Positions 1 through 9,212 of a stretch of DNA of 64,000 nt are shown here, piece after piece (position 1 is the stretch's first letter; each line of letters opens with the position of its first letter). Origin of the DNA: Lachnospiraceae bacterium UBA6987 (GTDB lineage Bacteria > Bacillota > Clostridia > Lachnospirales > Lachnospiraceae); NCBI GenBank assembly GCA_002449955.1, contig DJYD01000030.1, positions 19,706 through 83,705 of the forward strand. Direction: 5' to 3'. The position numbers and the translations under genes are program-made. Below the pieces are notes generated by a model, which saw only the letters and a list, made by a program, of their open reading frames with translations, did no database searches and was not told where the DNA came from.

Positions 1-1
1 C

Positions 2-952
2 GTTTCCCGTCTGTATGCGGAGCCGGTCGGGGTCTACTACGGCCGGACCTATTTTGGCGAAGAGGCAAAGAAAGACGTCGTGGATCTTGTGCACAGGATC
101 ATTGACAGCTACAAGCTCCGCATGCGGAAGAACAGCTTTCTTGCCGAGGAGACCAAAGCCCAGGCGATTAAAAAGCTCAGTACCATCGTGGTCAAAATGG
201 GCTATCCGGATCAGATAAGAGCCTACTGGTCAAAGCTGATTTTCGATGAGGAGGATTCCCTCTGCCTCGCCATGGATAAGCTCGCTGCCGTAAAGCGCAG
301 AGACAGCTTTGACAAAGCGTTAAAACCTGTTGACCGCACGGAATGGCTGATGCCGGGCCATATGGTCAACGCGTGCTACAACCCGAACGCCAACGACATC
401 ACTTTCCCTGCTGCGATTCTGCAAAAGCCCTTTTACAGCCTTTCCCAGAGCATCGAAGAAAACCTGGGCGGCATCGGCGCGGTCATCGGCCATGAAATCT
501 CCCACGCCTTCGACAACAACGGTGCAAGTTTTGATGAAAACGGCAACCTGAAAAACTGGTGGAAGGAAGAGGATTTTGCCGCCTTCAAGGCTTTGACCAA
601 GGAAATGATCGATCAATTTGACGGCATTCCCTTCCACGGCGGCAAGGTAAACGGCGAGCTCGTCGTCAGTGAAAACATTGCCGATAACGGCGGTATGGGC
701 GTGACCCTTGAGATCATGCACACGCTCAAAGCGCCGGACTATCAAGCCTACTTTAAGAATTGGGCCCGCATCTGGTGCATGAAGGCCAAGGAAGAATTCA
801 TCCAGCTCCTCCTTGCCCGGGATGTCCACTCTCCCGCTGTCCTGCGTGCCAATATGCCGCCCCGCAACTTCAGCGAATGGTATGAAGCCTTCGGTGTGAC
901 TGAAGATGATAACATGTATATCCCGCCGGAAAAAAGAATCTCGATCTGGTAA
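2..952 (+). CDS. M13 (neprilysin/PepO-type) zinc metallopeptidase, 5' part outside window
   Basis: The reading frame is open from the first bases, so the gene begins upstream; 316 C-terminal residues are visible of a family usually 630-680 long. Seen: the NxxY-type substrate motif in NACYNPNANDITFPAAIL, the zinc motif HEISH at fragment residues 164-168 and the third-ligand motif ENIADNGG near residue 224. The last residues RISIW fit the family's usual C-terminal 'xIW/xVW' ending. M13 enzymes cleave short peptides. Whether this one is cytosolic or membrane-anchored cannot be told without the N-terminus. lysA follows 54 bases later with its own ribosome binding site. The family call is secure; the physiological substrate is unknown. 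Confidence 0.93.
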   Translation, partial: VSRLYAEPVGVYYGRTYFGEEAKKDVVDLVHRIIDSYKLRMRKNSFLAEETKAQAIKKLSTIVVKMGYPDQIRAYWSKLIFDEEDSLCLAMDKLAAVKRRDSFDKALKPVDRTEWLMPGHMVNACYNPNANDITFPAAILQKPFYSLSQSIEENLGGIGAVIGHEISHAFDNNGASFDENGNLKNWWKEEDFAAFKALTKEMIDQFDGIPFHGGKVNGELVVSENIADNGGMGVTLEIMHTLKAPDYQAYFKNWARIWCMKAKEEFIQLLLARDVHSPAVLRANMPPRNFSEWYEAFGVTEDDNMYIPPEKRISIW

Positions 953-1006
953 GGCTTTCCTTATGAAACCCCTGCATGACGCTGCCTGAAGCAGCAGAAA
1001 GGAGTC

Positions 1007-2305
1007 ATGATGTTGTCTGACAATATTTCCCGCAGAGAGAACGGAGAACTGCTCTTTGCCGGGCATTCCGCCGCCGCACTGGCCAAAAAGTACGGCACGC
1101 CGCTCTATCTTTTTGACGAAGAACGTATCCGGGACAACTGCAGAATGTACAAAGATGCCTTCTTTACGCATTTCGGGGCCGGAAGTGTGCCTTACTATGC
1201 CGGGAAGGCAGCTGCCTTCAAGGAAATGTACCGCATCATGGCCGAAGAAGGCATGGGGATCGATGCGGTCTCGGTCGGGGAGATCCACACCGCACTTGCC
1301 GCCGGTTTCCCCGCAGAAAATATCCTCTTCCACGGCGATGGCAAGACCGATGCCGACATTGCCTACGCGCTTGACAAAAAAGTCGGGCGCTTTGCCGTCG
1401 ATAATCCGGAGGAGCTGGAAGCACTGAACAGAGAAGCCGTAAAACGGGGCATCCGTCAGAAGATCCTTCTGCGCATTACCCCGGGTATCGATCCGCATAC
1501 TTATGAAGAGGTCAATACCGGAACCGTGGATGTCAAATTCGGCGTACCGATCGAAACCGGCCAGGCGGCAGAATTTGTCCGAAGCGCACTCGCCTTACCC
1601 GGCATTAAGCTGCTCGGCTACCACTGCCACGTGGGTTCCATGGTCTTTGATGAGGACGTGTATGAGCGCCTCGCGGATGTTATGACCGGATTTATGGCGG
1701 AAATGCGTGACCGTTTCGGCTATACCGCTGAGGAGCTTGATCTCGGCGGAGGGTATGGCGTCCGCTATACGGAAAATGACCCGCCGGCGGATATCCCCAC
1801 ACGCTTTGCAGAGGTTGCCGCAAGGCTTAAGGCTGACCTGAAAAAAGCGGGGCTGCCCTTGCCCCGCGTCTCTATGGAACCGGGACGCAGCATCGTTGCC
1901 GACGCCGGCATGACCGTCTATACCGTCAGTACCGTTAAGCATATCCCGAACTGTAAAAATTATGCGATCGTGGACGGCGGCATGACCGACAATCCCCGCT
2001 ACTGCCTCTACGGCTCGCGCTACACCGTACTCCACGGCACCCGGGAGTCGGAGGAGAAGGACCGCTTTGATCTTGCCGGCCGCTGCTGTGAAAGCGGCGA
2101 CATTCTGCAGCGAGACATTCTCCTGCCGGCAGACACAAGACGCGGCGATATCGTCTGCGTCTGTACGACCGGGGCCTATAACTATTCCATGGCCTCCAAC
2201 TACAACCGTCTGGGCAGACCGGCTGTCGTCATGCTGACGAAAGACGGAGACCGCATCGCCGTAAGGCGCGAGACCTCTGAGGATCTGTGTGCGTTAGATG
2301 TGTAA
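1007..2305 (+). CDS. lysA: Diaminopimelate decarboxylase
   Basis: PLP-dependent fold-III decarboxylase converting meso-diaminopimelate to L-lysine, the last step of lysine synthesis. Seen in 432 residues, a normal length: the PLP lysine in YYAGKAAAF (K67; most family members have YALKAN), HCHVGS at 206-211, the phosphate-binding GGGYG at 247-251, EPGR at 291-294, and the cross-subunit CESGD motif at 361-365. GGAG lies just before two consecutive ATG codons (1007 and 1010); spacing slightly favours the second, so the N-terminus is uncertain by one residue. It lies downstream of the M13 peptidase on the same strand and is convergent with the minus-strand genes that follow; its last 12 bases overlap a small minus-strand ORF. 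Confidence 0.95.
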   Translation: MMLSDNISRRENGELLFAGHSAAALAKKYGTPLYLFDEERIRDNCRMYKDAFFTHFGAGSVPYYAGKAAAFKEMYRIMAEEGMGIDAVSVGEIHTALAAGFPAENILFHGDGKTDADIAYALDKKVGRFAVDNPEELEALNREAVKRGIRQKILLRITPGIDPHTYEEVNTGTVDVKFGVPIETGQAAEFVRSALALPGIKLLGYHCHVGSMVFDEDVYERLADVMTGFMAEMRDRFGYTAEELDLGGGYGVRYTENDPPADIPTRFAEVAARLKADLKKAGLPLPRVSMEPGRSIVADAGMTVYTVSTVKHIPNCKNYAIVDGGMTDNPRYCLYGSRYTVLHGTRESEEKDRFDLAGRCCESGDILQRDILLPADTRRGDIVCVCTTGAYNYSMASNYNRLGRPAVVMLTKDGDRIAVRRETSEDLCALDV

Positions 2306-2476
2306 GAATGGAGCCGGTCTGCGCATCAGTCTTGCCGTTTCCTGTCTGTCGATCACTGCCTCCGGCAGATGATCCTCGCAGGTATCTTCAAATTCAAGCG
2401 GACTGTCTGCTTCCTCAGATTCGAGAGAAGAAAGATAGCGGTGCGGAAAAGTAAAAAGAATCTTCGAACCACTCAT
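2294..2476 (-). CDS. Small hypothetical protein, translationally coupled
   Basis: A 60-codon frame whose ATG overlaps the stop of the upstream substrate-binding-protein gene in an ATGA arrangement, which suggests translational coupling. The protein is acidic in the middle (ESEEADSPLEFEDTCEDHLP) with a basic end, no signal peptide and no membrane segment. I recognise no family. Its 3' end overlaps the last 12 bases of convergent lysA. The coupled start is the only positive evidence; it could equally be a chance frame read through past the stop. Confidence 0.4.
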   Translation of the reverse strand: MSGSKILFTFPHRYLSSLESEEADSPLEFEDTCEDHLPEAVIDRQETARLMRRPAPFLHI

Positions 2477-4035
2477 TTCAGCACACCGTAACCGCTCTTT
2501 TTCACCAGCTCCTGACCGTCTTCGGAAAGCATGAAATCAACCATCTTCTGCACATACGGATTCTTATTATCCGCACGGGTTGTCACACACAGATCGACCG
2601 TCAGCGGATAGGAGCCGTTCTCGATGTTCTCCCTTGTCGGCAGAACGCCGTCCACAGCGATCACACGCACGTCATTTTCCTGATGCAGGTCTTCCACAAA
2701 ATAGCGGAAAGAGTAGCCGAAAGCCCCCTTTTCATTATTATACTGCGCCACTTTTTTCAGAACGCCCATCATCGCATCAACGTATTCATAAGTCTGCGGT
2801 TTTTTCAAGGAAACATCACCCATGAAATATTCCATCATCGCCTGTGAGCCGGAGTTCTCGGGACGCTGAAAAGCCAGGATCTGCTGGTTCTTCCCGCCGA
2901 CCTGCTTCCAGTTCGTGATGTCGCCGTGATAGATCGCGCGGATCTGCTCGCTCGTAAGGTCTGTGATGGGATTATCGGGCTCCACGAAAAAGACAAAAGC
3001 TTCTTTTCCGATCGGCGTGATATTCAGTTCCACACGGCTGTCTTTGGCCCACTGCAGCTGCTCCTTCGACGGTCTCGCGCCGAAAATGATATCCACTTTC
3101 CTCTCCCACAGACGCTGAAAAGCCTGCAGCGTATTGGTGAAGGTAACGATCCTTCCGTTCTCCGTGATGATATTCCATTTTTCCCAGTCCTGCGAAATGC
3201 CTTCTCCTCGCTGATACCGTTCTTCAATCGCTGCAATGTCCTTGTAAACGGCTTTCGCAACAGCCGAGTAAAGCGGAAAGCAGGCTTCTGCGCCGTCAAG
3301 CCGCGGCATATCCTTTTCCTCTTCAATGATCAGGCTGGCCGGATGGTCAAGTTCTGCCAGCTTTGACGGCTCACTCCAGACCATATAGTCGGAAAAATCC
3401 GTACTGGACCAGCCATGCATGAATTCAAAGCCGTGGCCGCTGTAGCGGGCTGCCGGGCGGTTTATGTACAGCAAGGTACATGCGCCGATGCATAAAGCTC
3501 CCGCAGCAAAATACGGAACCGCCTTTTTCAGCAGATCAAAGCGTTTTTGCAGAAGCACAGATAAAAGGAACGCGAAAACATTCATCCCCACTAAAACGAT
3601 CATGGAAAGCCCTGGATCCGCCCAAAGTCTGATTAAGAAATATCCCGGCAATATTAATGTAAAAAGGCGGCTTGCTGTCATCATGATGCTGCCCTCGGTA
3701 CTGCCCTTCGCGATCAGCATTAAAACAGTGAGGAGAAGGATCAGCGCTCCCGCAAGCACACCGTTTGTGACAGCCACCGCCGGAATCAGCTTTTTTCGGA
3801 ACAGCAGATATAATCCCGTAAGGGCAAGGAACATCAGAAGCAGCATTGCCGGCTCATACCATCTGCCCGGGATATTAAGACTCACTGTCAGCAGGCACAC
3901 CAAACTGGAAAGCGGCACCAGCAAAATAAATCCGATGCAGCGTGCCGTGCGCGAATACGCTGGTGTTGTACTTGCACTTGTCTCTGTCTTTGCTCCGTCT
4001 TCCGCTTTCTTCTGAGCCATTTCTTCCAAATCCAT
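2473..4035 (-). CDS. Membrane-anchored PstS-like substrate-binding protein (copy A)
   Basis: A 520-residue protein with five or six hydrophobic helices in the first ~200 residues followed by a ~320-residue periplasmic-binding-protein domain of the phosphate/tungstate (PstS-like) superfamily. Seen: FPLYSAVAKAVY, the TNTLQAF...FGARPS core and ITPIGKEAFVFFVEPDNPI, then LTSEQIRAIYHGDITNW and the anion-loop-like RPENSGSQ. The start is the ATG at 4035, preceded by AGGTGAGG; an upstream in-frame TTG would overlap the preceding gene and lacks a binding site. No ABC permease or ATPase is nearby, so it is unlikely to be a normal ABC receptor; it may be a membrane sensor or ligand-presenting protein. 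The C-terminal domain is nearly identical to that of the gene at 5828-7411 while the membrane parts have diverged. It lies downstream of a GPH transporter, probably in one transcript. Confidence 0.8.
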   Translation of the reverse strand: MDLEEMAQKKAEDGAKTETSASTTPAYSRTARCIGFILLVPLSSLVCLLTVSLNIPGRWYEPAMLLLMFLALTGLYLLFRKKLIPAVAVTNGVLAGALILLLTVLMLIAKGSTEGSIMMTASRLFTLILPGYFLIRLWADPGLSMIVLVGMNVFAFLLSVLLQKRFDLLKKAVPYFAAGALCIGACTLLYINRPAARYSGHGFEFMHGWSSTDFSDYMVWSEPSKLAELDHPASLIIEEEKDMPRLDGAEACFPLYSAVAKAVYKDIAAIEERYQRGEGISQDWEKWNIITENGRIVTFTNTLQAFQRLWERKVDIIFGARPSKEQLQWAKDSRVELNITPIGKEAFVFFVEPDNPITDLTSEQIRAIYHGDITNWKQVGGKNQQILAFQRPENSGSQAMMEYFMGDVSLKKPQTYEYVDAMMGVLKKVAQYNNEKGAFGYSFRYFVEDLHQENDVRVIAVDGVLPTRENIENGSYPLTVDLCVTTRADNKNPYVQKMVDFMLSEDGQELVKKSGYGVLK

Positions 4036-4136
4036 AACCTCACCTTTCCCCGCATGATGCAGGCCAGTTTTCTGAGAGATCTCTGAATAAAATATCCCCG
4101 TCTGGCATAAACCGGGCGGGGATATTTGGCGTATGA

Positions 4137-5684
4137 TCAATCTGCTTCTCTCATGCCTCTTTCTTCCAGCTGGCGGCAGATATCTTCATAAGTCTTTTCA
4201 TCCAGCTTATAATGCCTCTGGTAGAGCAGATAAGACACAAAGCCGAAGACGAGCGGGATGAGAATCATCATCAGGAGCAGGCCGTTCTTCTGGCCGGTGG
4301 TTACGCTTTCGATGACCTTGTTGATGCCTTCCAGACGGGCAGCATCTGTGATTGTTCCCACCTCTGCCTGCTGTTCAAAGGAGGCGATTTCATTGGTCTT
4401 CTCTGTCACGTTGAAGATCAGGTAGGTCAGGGAAGTAAGCGCCACAACGAGCGCACTGCCCATCTTGGTCAGCAGCGGACGCATCGAAGTGATGATGGCT
4501 TCATTGCGGTGAGTGGTCTTCAGCTGGTTGTATTCAACCGTATTGACGATCGAGATCATCATGATCAGATAGAAGCCGTACAGCCCCACATTGACGATCA
4601 TGTAGCCGACCGTGATCATATAGAAGCTTGCCATGTTTGCCGGCATGAAATAACCGGCGATCAGCTCAAGTACGCTGCCGATTGCGACCATGATAATGCC
4701 GTAGGTCATCAGCTGCTTTCGCTGGAATTTGCGGGACAGGGACGGATAGAGCAGCATCAGAACTGCCGTTGCCGCAACGCCCACGATCGAGAAGGTCGAA
4801 TACAGACCGCCGGCATAGCCGTAGCGGAAGTAGATGAAATAGGATCCGATGCCAGCCAGCACGATCTGGTTTGCGATCTGCTGCAGCAGGAAGATCAGGA
4901 TCATCCAGCGGAGCTGATCGTTCTGGGTAATGGTGCGGAAGATACGCCTGAAATTCAGCTTCATCTTCTCTTCCCCGTCATTACCGCGGTGTTCCTTAAC
5001 GCCGAAAAGTGTGAAGAGCATGAACAGCGGGCCAAGGATCGCGATCACGAGAGCTATAATGCCGTAAGCCTTGCCGGCGCTGCCGCCAAGGGCCTTATCA
5101 CCAACGGTAAACATCGGGATCAGGACGGAAGCCAGAGTGGATCCGACACCGGCAAAGAAGGTTGCCCGCGAAGTATACTGATTGCGCAGATCCGCATCGC
5201 GCGACAGTGCCGGGATCATGCCCCAGAAAGAAATATCGTGCATCGTATAAGTGATGCTGTACGCAAAGTATATAAAGCCGAAGAAGATGATGAACGGCCA
5301 GCCCTGCAGCTTCGAATTGAATGCCAGATAGATGACAATGGATGTCGTGCAGACACCGATTAACAGCCAGGGTTTGAATTTGCCCCATTTGGTGCGGGTC
5401 TGTTCAATGATATTGCCCATGATCGGGTCATTCAGGGCGTCAAAGATACGGGCAGCAATCATGATGCCGCTGATGGCTAACAGCTGTTTACTGGTCAGCT
5501 GTTTGGTCAGCATGATGTAGGTCAGGATACAGTTGTTGAACAGGAAATACATCATATCCCGTCCGACAGTGCCAAGCGGATAGAAAATCAGGTTTTTGTT
5601 TCTTTTCTTGCGCTTTTTTTCCGAAATCGGCTCGCCCGGAGCATCAACATTATGCTCCTTCGGTTTCTGTTTCAGCTCTTCCAT
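4137..5684 (-). CDS. GPH-family sugar:cation symporter (MelB-like)
   Basis: A 515-residue, roughly twelve-helix carrier of the glycoside-pentoside-hexuronide:cation symporter family in the MFS superfamily. Family motifs seen: DALNDPIMG in helix II and TKWGKFKPWLLIG in the following loop, corresponding to the MelB cation-site region; then MHDISFWGMIPALS. Members import glycosides, pentoses or hexuronides with Na+ or H+; the substrate cannot be read here because no sugar hydrolase lies nearby. AAGGAG precedes the ATG by five bases and a promoter lies at 5751-5780. It sits between two paralogous substrate-binding-like membrane proteins, an unusual arrangement suggesting a shared role. The gene downstream starts about 100 bases after its stop. 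Confidence 0.9.
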   Translation of the reverse strand: MEELKQKPKEHNVDAPGEPISEKKRKKRNKNLIFYPLGTVGRDMMYFLFNNCILTYIMLTKQLTSKQLLAISGIMIAARIFDALNDPIMGNIIEQTRTKWGKFKPWLLIGVCTTSIVIYLAFNSKLQGWPFIIFFGFIYFAYSITYTMHDISFWGMIPALSRDADLRNQYTSRATFFAGVGSTLASVLIPMFTVGDKALGGSAGKAYGIIALVIAILGPLFMLFTLFGVKEHRGNDGEEKMKLNFRRIFRTITQNDQLRWMILIFLLQQIANQIVLAGIGSYFIYFRYGYAGGLYSTFSIVGVAATAVLMLLYPSLSRKFQRKQLMTYGIIMVAIGSVLELIAGYFMPANMASFYMITVGYMIVNVGLYGFYLIMMISIVNTVEYNQLKTTHRNEAIITSMRPLLTKMGSALVVALTSLTYLIFNVTEKTNEIASFEQQAEVGTITDAARLEGINKVIESVTTGQKNGLLLMMILIPLVFGFVSYLLYQRHYKLDEKTYEDICRQLEERGMREAD

Positions 5685-5750
5685 AAGGTCTCCTTAATAC
5701 GTTGCCCGGCCCGGTACAGAGAGCTTTCTCTCCGGGCCCGTAATGAATTC

Positions 5751-5780
5751 ACTATAGCACAAATTCAGCCTTTCGGCAAA
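5751..5780 (-). promoter_or_regulatory. Sigma-A promoter for the GPH transporter
   Basis: On the minus strand TTTGCC, an 18-base spacer, then TATAGT preceded by TGC (extended -10). The start would lie about 60 bases before the transporter ATG. A GC-rich inverted repeat (GGCCCGG/CCGGGCC, 5707-5738) lies between this promoter and the gene and could form a leader hairpin. Confidence 0.55.
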
Positions 5781-5827
5781 TAGTCATTTGCCTTTTTCAT
5801 GAAGACCGCCGGCATATTCCGGAAAAA

Positions 5828-7411
5828 TCATTTCAGGACACCGTAGCCGCTCTTTTCCACCAGTTCCTGGCCATCCTCGGAAAGCATGAAATCGACCAGT
5901 TTCTGCACATAGGGGTTTTTGTTGTCCGCACGGGTTGTTACACACAGATCGACCGTCAGCGGATAGGAACCGTTTTCGATGTTCTCCCTTGTCGGCAGAA
6001 CCCCGTCCACGGCGATCACGCGTACGTCATTTTCCTGATGCAGATCTTCCACAAAATAGCGGAAGGAGTAGCCGAAAGCTCCCTTCTCATTATTATACTG
6101 CGCAACTTTTTTCAGGACACCCATCATCGCATCCACATATTCATAGGTCTGCGGTTTTTTCAGGGAAATATCGCCCATGAAATATTCCATCATCGCCTGT
6201 GAGCCGGAGTTCTCCGGACGCTGAAATGCCAGGATCTGCTGGTTCTTCCCACCAAGCTCCTTCCAGTTCGTGATGTCACCGTGATAGATCGCACGGATCT
6301 GCTCGCTCGTAAGATCTGTGATGGGATTATCAGGCTCCACGAAGAAAACAAAGGCTTCCTTCCCGATCGGCGTGATATTCAGTTCCACATGGCTGTCTTT
6401 GGCCAACTGCAGCTGCTCCTTTGACGGTCTGGCGCCAAAAGTAATATCCACCTTTCTCTCCCACAGACGCTGAAAAGCCTGTAGCGTATTGGTGAAGGTG
6501 ACGATTTTTCCGTTCTCGCTGCGGATATTCCATTTTTCCCAGTCCTGCGAAATGCCCTCTCCGCGCTGATACCGCTCTTCGATCACCGCAATATCTTTAT
6601 AAACGGCTTTCGCAACAGCCGAATAGAGCGGGAAGCATGCTTCTGCGCCGTCAAGGACCGGCATGTCCTTTTCATCTTCTATGATCAGGCCTGCCGGATG
6701 ATCGAGCGACGCCAGCTTCGAGGGGTTGCTCCAGACCATATAATCCGAGAAATCCGTACTGGACCAGCCATGCATGTATTCGAAGCCGTGTCCCGCATAA
6801 CGCTGCGCAGGGCGCCTTGCGGCAAGCACCACCGTCGTTCCCACACAAAGCGCCATCAACGCGAGAAACGGGATCGCTTTTTTAAGGAGGCCTGAGCGCT
6901 TCTGCAGAAGAACGGACAGCAGAAAGGCCAGCAGCACTGCCGCGACCGGCAGGAACAGGCGCAGCATCCGCTGCATGCTCATCATGGTCATCACGCCGTA
7001 GCCCGGAAACAGGAAGAGGCAGATCCGCTCTCCTGCCGCAGTCATCAGCCGGCTGTCCGTATTACCTTTTGCGACGATCATCAGCACGGTCAGAGCAAGG
7101 ATCAGGATGCCCGCGACGATGCCGTTTGTCGCCGCCACGGCCGGCGTCAGCTTTTTCCGGAAAAGTACGTAAAAGCCGGCAAGCAGCGCGAGCGAGATCG
7201 CCGCCCCGCCAATGTAGCTGTGAATAAATATTGCTGTGACGCCGCCGAAGCTGCACACAGGCAGCAATAAAAGGAAACCGATGCAGCGCCCAACGGGATT
7301 TTTGGCGGGTTCCGTACTCCCTTGCGATCGCTCGGAAACCTCACTTGCCGCTTTTTCCGCCTGTTCACGGTTTGCCAAAGCCTTTTGGACCGCTTCTTCT
7401 CTCAAGCCCAT
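5828..7411 (-). CDS. Membrane-anchored PstS-like substrate-binding protein (copy B)
   Basis: 527 residues with the same layout as copy A at 2473-4035: a short charged N-terminus, several membrane helices over residues ~40-205, then a PstS-like binding domain. By eye about 18 substitutions separate the last ~320 residues of the two copies, whereas the membrane halves share only scattered residues, so the binding domain appears recently homogenised or strongly constrained. AAAGGAG lies six bases before the ATG. The GPH transporter follows after about 140 bases. As with copy A there is no ABC transporter partner in view. It could supply ligand to, or sense transport by, the neighbouring carrier, but that is inference only. 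Confidence 0.8.
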   Translation of the reverse strand: MGLREEAVQKALANREQAEKAASEVSERSQGSTEPAKNPVGRCIGFLLLLPVCSFGGVTAIFIHSYIGGAAISLALLAGFYVLFRKKLTPAVAATNGIVAGILILALTVLMIVAKGNTDSRLMTAAGERICLFLFPGYGVMTMMSMQRMLRLFLPVAAVLLAFLLSVLLQKRSGLLKKAIPFLALMALCVGTTVVLAARRPAQRYAGHGFEYMHGWSSTDFSDYMVWSNPSKLASLDHPAGLIIEDEKDMPVLDGAEACFPLYSAVAKAVYKDIAVIEERYQRGEGISQDWEKWNIRSENGKIVTFTNTLQAFQRLWERKVDITFGARPSKEQLQLAKDSHVELNITPIGKEAFVFFVEPDNPITDLTSEQIRAIYHGDITNWKELGGKNQQILAFQRPENSGSQAMMEYFMGDISLKKPQTYEYVDAMMGVLKKVAQYNNEKGAFGYSFRYFVEDLHQENDVRVIAVDGVLPTRENIENGSYPLTVDLCVTTRADNKNPYVQKLVDFMLSEDGQELVEKSGYGVLK

Positions 7412-7439
7412 AGCCTGCTCCTTTCTCTCGGATGCGGTC

Positions 7440-7464
7440 TGAGCCGGCCTTTCCGGCCGGCTCA
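7440..7464 (-). terminator. Hairpin downstream of oadA
   Basis: A perfect 10-base inverted repeat (TGAGCCGGCC/GGCCGGCTCA) with a five-base loop, starting 22 bases beyond the oadA stop on the minus strand. There is no U-run directly after it, so it is either a non-canonical terminator or an RNA-stabilising 3' hairpin. Confidence 0.6.
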
Positions 7465-7486
7465 GGAGCTTAACAACTATACATTC

Positions 7487-9136
7487 TTATCCGATGCAGT
7501 TTACCTGGTAATTCAGTTCGGCGCCATTGATGCTGCCCTTGCCTTCCGCGCTTTGTCCGGGGGCAAAAGGTACAGCAGGAGCGCCGCCTGCTCCGGGCAT
7601 GGGAGCAGGAACGCCTACGGGCGGAATATAGCCGGGAACAGCGCCCAGGAACGGGGCAGGTGCCGGCACATACTTCACGACTTCCTTCGGGCCTTCCGGC
7701 GCCTTCGGAGCTTTCTCAGCCGCTTCCTTCGCCGCCTTTTCTTCCGCGGCCTTCCGCGCCTTTTCCGCCTTCGCCGGGAAGCCGGCTGCGCGTTCCTTGA
7801 AGAAGTTCACGGCCACCTGCGGGAACAGGGCGTAGGTAAGCACGTCTTCATCCTGCTGCAGGTATTCTTTACATTCTTCGCGGAGCTTCGGCAGTTCGTT
7901 CGGGATCAGGTCGGCCGGACGGCAGGTAATGATCTCGGCATCTTCGCCGAGGACCTTCTTCTGGACCTCTTTATTGAACGGGCGGACGGTCTGGCCGTAT
8001 TCGCCGCGCAACAGCGCCTTCGTTTCCTTGGTCGCGACCTTATAGCGGCCGCCGAAAAGCACGTTCATAACGGCCTGCGTACCCACGATCTGGCTGGACG
8101 GGGTCACAAGCGGAGGCATGCCCAGGTCTTCGCGGACCGCAGGGATCTCCTTCAGCACGTCGTAAAACTTGTCTTCCGCGTGCTGATCCTTCAGCTGGCT
8201 GACCAGGTTGCTGAGCATCCCGCCCGGCACCTGATATTTCAGGGTATTGATGTCAACCCCCATCACCTTCGGGTTCATCAGGCCGTTTGCAAGATACTTC
8301 TCTCGGATCGGACGGAAGTAGTCGGCGATCTCAAGCAGCAGCTCCTGGTTGACGCCGGTATCGTACGGCGTGCCCTGGAAGGTTTTCACCATGACCTCGG
8401 TCGCCGGCTGGGAAGTGCCGAGCGCGAAGGGGCTCATCGCAGTATCGATGATGTCGCAGCCCGCTTCGACCGCGCGCATATATGTCATGGCCGCAACACC
8501 GCTGGTGTAGTGCGAATGCATCTGCAGCGGCACCTTTACGGTCTCCTTTAACGCCTTGAACAGCTTGGACGCTTCGTAGGGGATCAGCAGACCGGCCATA
8601 TCCTTGACGCAGATCGAATCCGCGCCCATATCCTCCATCTGCTTTGCCAGATGGCAGAAATACTCGATCGTATACGGCTCGCCGAGGGTGTAGGAGATGG
8701 CTGTCTGCACATGGCCGCCTTCCTTCTTCGTCGCCTTCACGGCGGTCTCCAGGTTGCGCACGTCGTTTAATGCGTCGAAAATGCGGATGATATCGATGCC
8801 GTTCGCAATGGATTTCTGAACGAAATATTCCACGACGTCGTCCGCGTAGTGACGGTAGCCCAGAATATTCTGAGCCCGGAACAGCATCTGCAGTTTTGTA
8901 TTCTTAAAACCGTCGCGCAGGACCCTCAGGCGCTGCCACGGATCTTCATCCAGGAAACGCAGGCAGGCGTCGAAGGTCGCGCCGCCCCACATCTCCACGG
9001 AATGGTAGCCGACCTTGTCCATCTTGTCGATGATCGGCAGCATCTCATCCGTCGTCATGCGGGTCGCGATCAGTGACTGGTGTCCGTCACGCAGTACGGT
9101 CTCGGTTATCTTTACCGGTCTTTTTTTCTCATCCAT
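7487..9136 (-). CDS. oadA: Oxaloacetate decarboxylase alpha subunit (carboxyltransferase)
   Basis: 549 residues. The carboxyltransferase alpha subunit moves CO2 from oxaloacetate to biotin as the first step of sodium-pumping decarboxylation. Seen: the TIM-barrel start TVLRDGHQS at 13-21, the active-site lysine region CVKDMAG at 176-182 (K178) and metal-binding QMHSHYTSG at 205-213. These mark the OadA/pyruvate-carboxylase-B type rather than the acyl-CoA (Mmd/Gcd) type. After residue ~460 comes an Ala/Lys/Pro-rich tail with no biotinyl MKM motif; biotin is carried by the separate protein at 10669-11091. GGGAG precedes the ATG by eight bases. It is the last gene of the cluster but has its own promoter, at 9184-9212, inside the terminator following the beta gene. 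Confidence 0.93.
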   Translation of the reverse strand: MDEKKRPVKITETVLRDGHQSLIATRMTTDEMLPIIDKMDKVGYHSVEMWGGATFDACLRFLDEDPWQRLRVLRDGFKNTKLQMLFRAQNILGYRHYADDVVEYFVQKSIANGIDIIRIFDALNDVRNLETAVKATKKEGGHVQTAISYTLGEPYTIEYFCHLAKQMEDMGADSICVKDMAGLLIPYEASKLFKALKETVKVPLQMHSHYTSGVAAMTYMRAVEAGCDIIDTAMSPFALGTSQPATEVMVKTFQGTPYDTGVNQELLLEIADYFRPIREKYLANGLMNPKVMGVDINTLKYQVPGGMLSNLVSQLKDQHAEDKFYDVLKEIPAVREDLGMPPLVTPSSQIVGTQAVMNVLFGGRYKVATKETKALLRGEYGQTVRPFNKEVQKKVLGEDAEIITCRPADLIPNELPKLREECKEYLQQDEDVLTYALFPQVAVNFFKERAAGFPAKAEKARKAAEEKAAKEAAEKAPKAPEGPKEVVKYVPAPAPFLGAVPGYIPPVGVPAPMPGAGGAPAVPFAPGQSAEGKGSINGAELNYQVNCIG

Positions 9137-9183
9137 TACGGAATCTCCCTTCGTGATCTGAGCTCTAATTTTATCTCCTGTCT

Positions 9184-9212
9184 ATTATAAAACAAACCCG
9201 GGGAAGTGTAAA
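9184..9212 (-). promoter_or_regulatory. oadA promoter interlaced with the oadB terminator
   Basis: On the minus strand TTTACA, a 17-base spacer and a perfect TATAAT. The -35 box covers the loop and the first base of the 3' arm of the terminator at 9195-9226, and the rest of the 3' arm and the T-tract form the spacer. This gives oadA a near-consensus promoter independent of the upstream genes. Confidence 0.75.

Noticed and set aside
320..1498. Long minus-strand open frame opposite the M13 and lysA genes
   Set aside because: No ribosome binding site or recognisable protein; it mirrors two well-supported genes in G+C-rich DNA, where long antisense frames are common.
2473..7411. ABC phosphate uptake system
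   Set aside because: Two PstS-like domains are present but no PstA, PstB, PstC or PhoU; the neighbour is a secondary sugar carrier.
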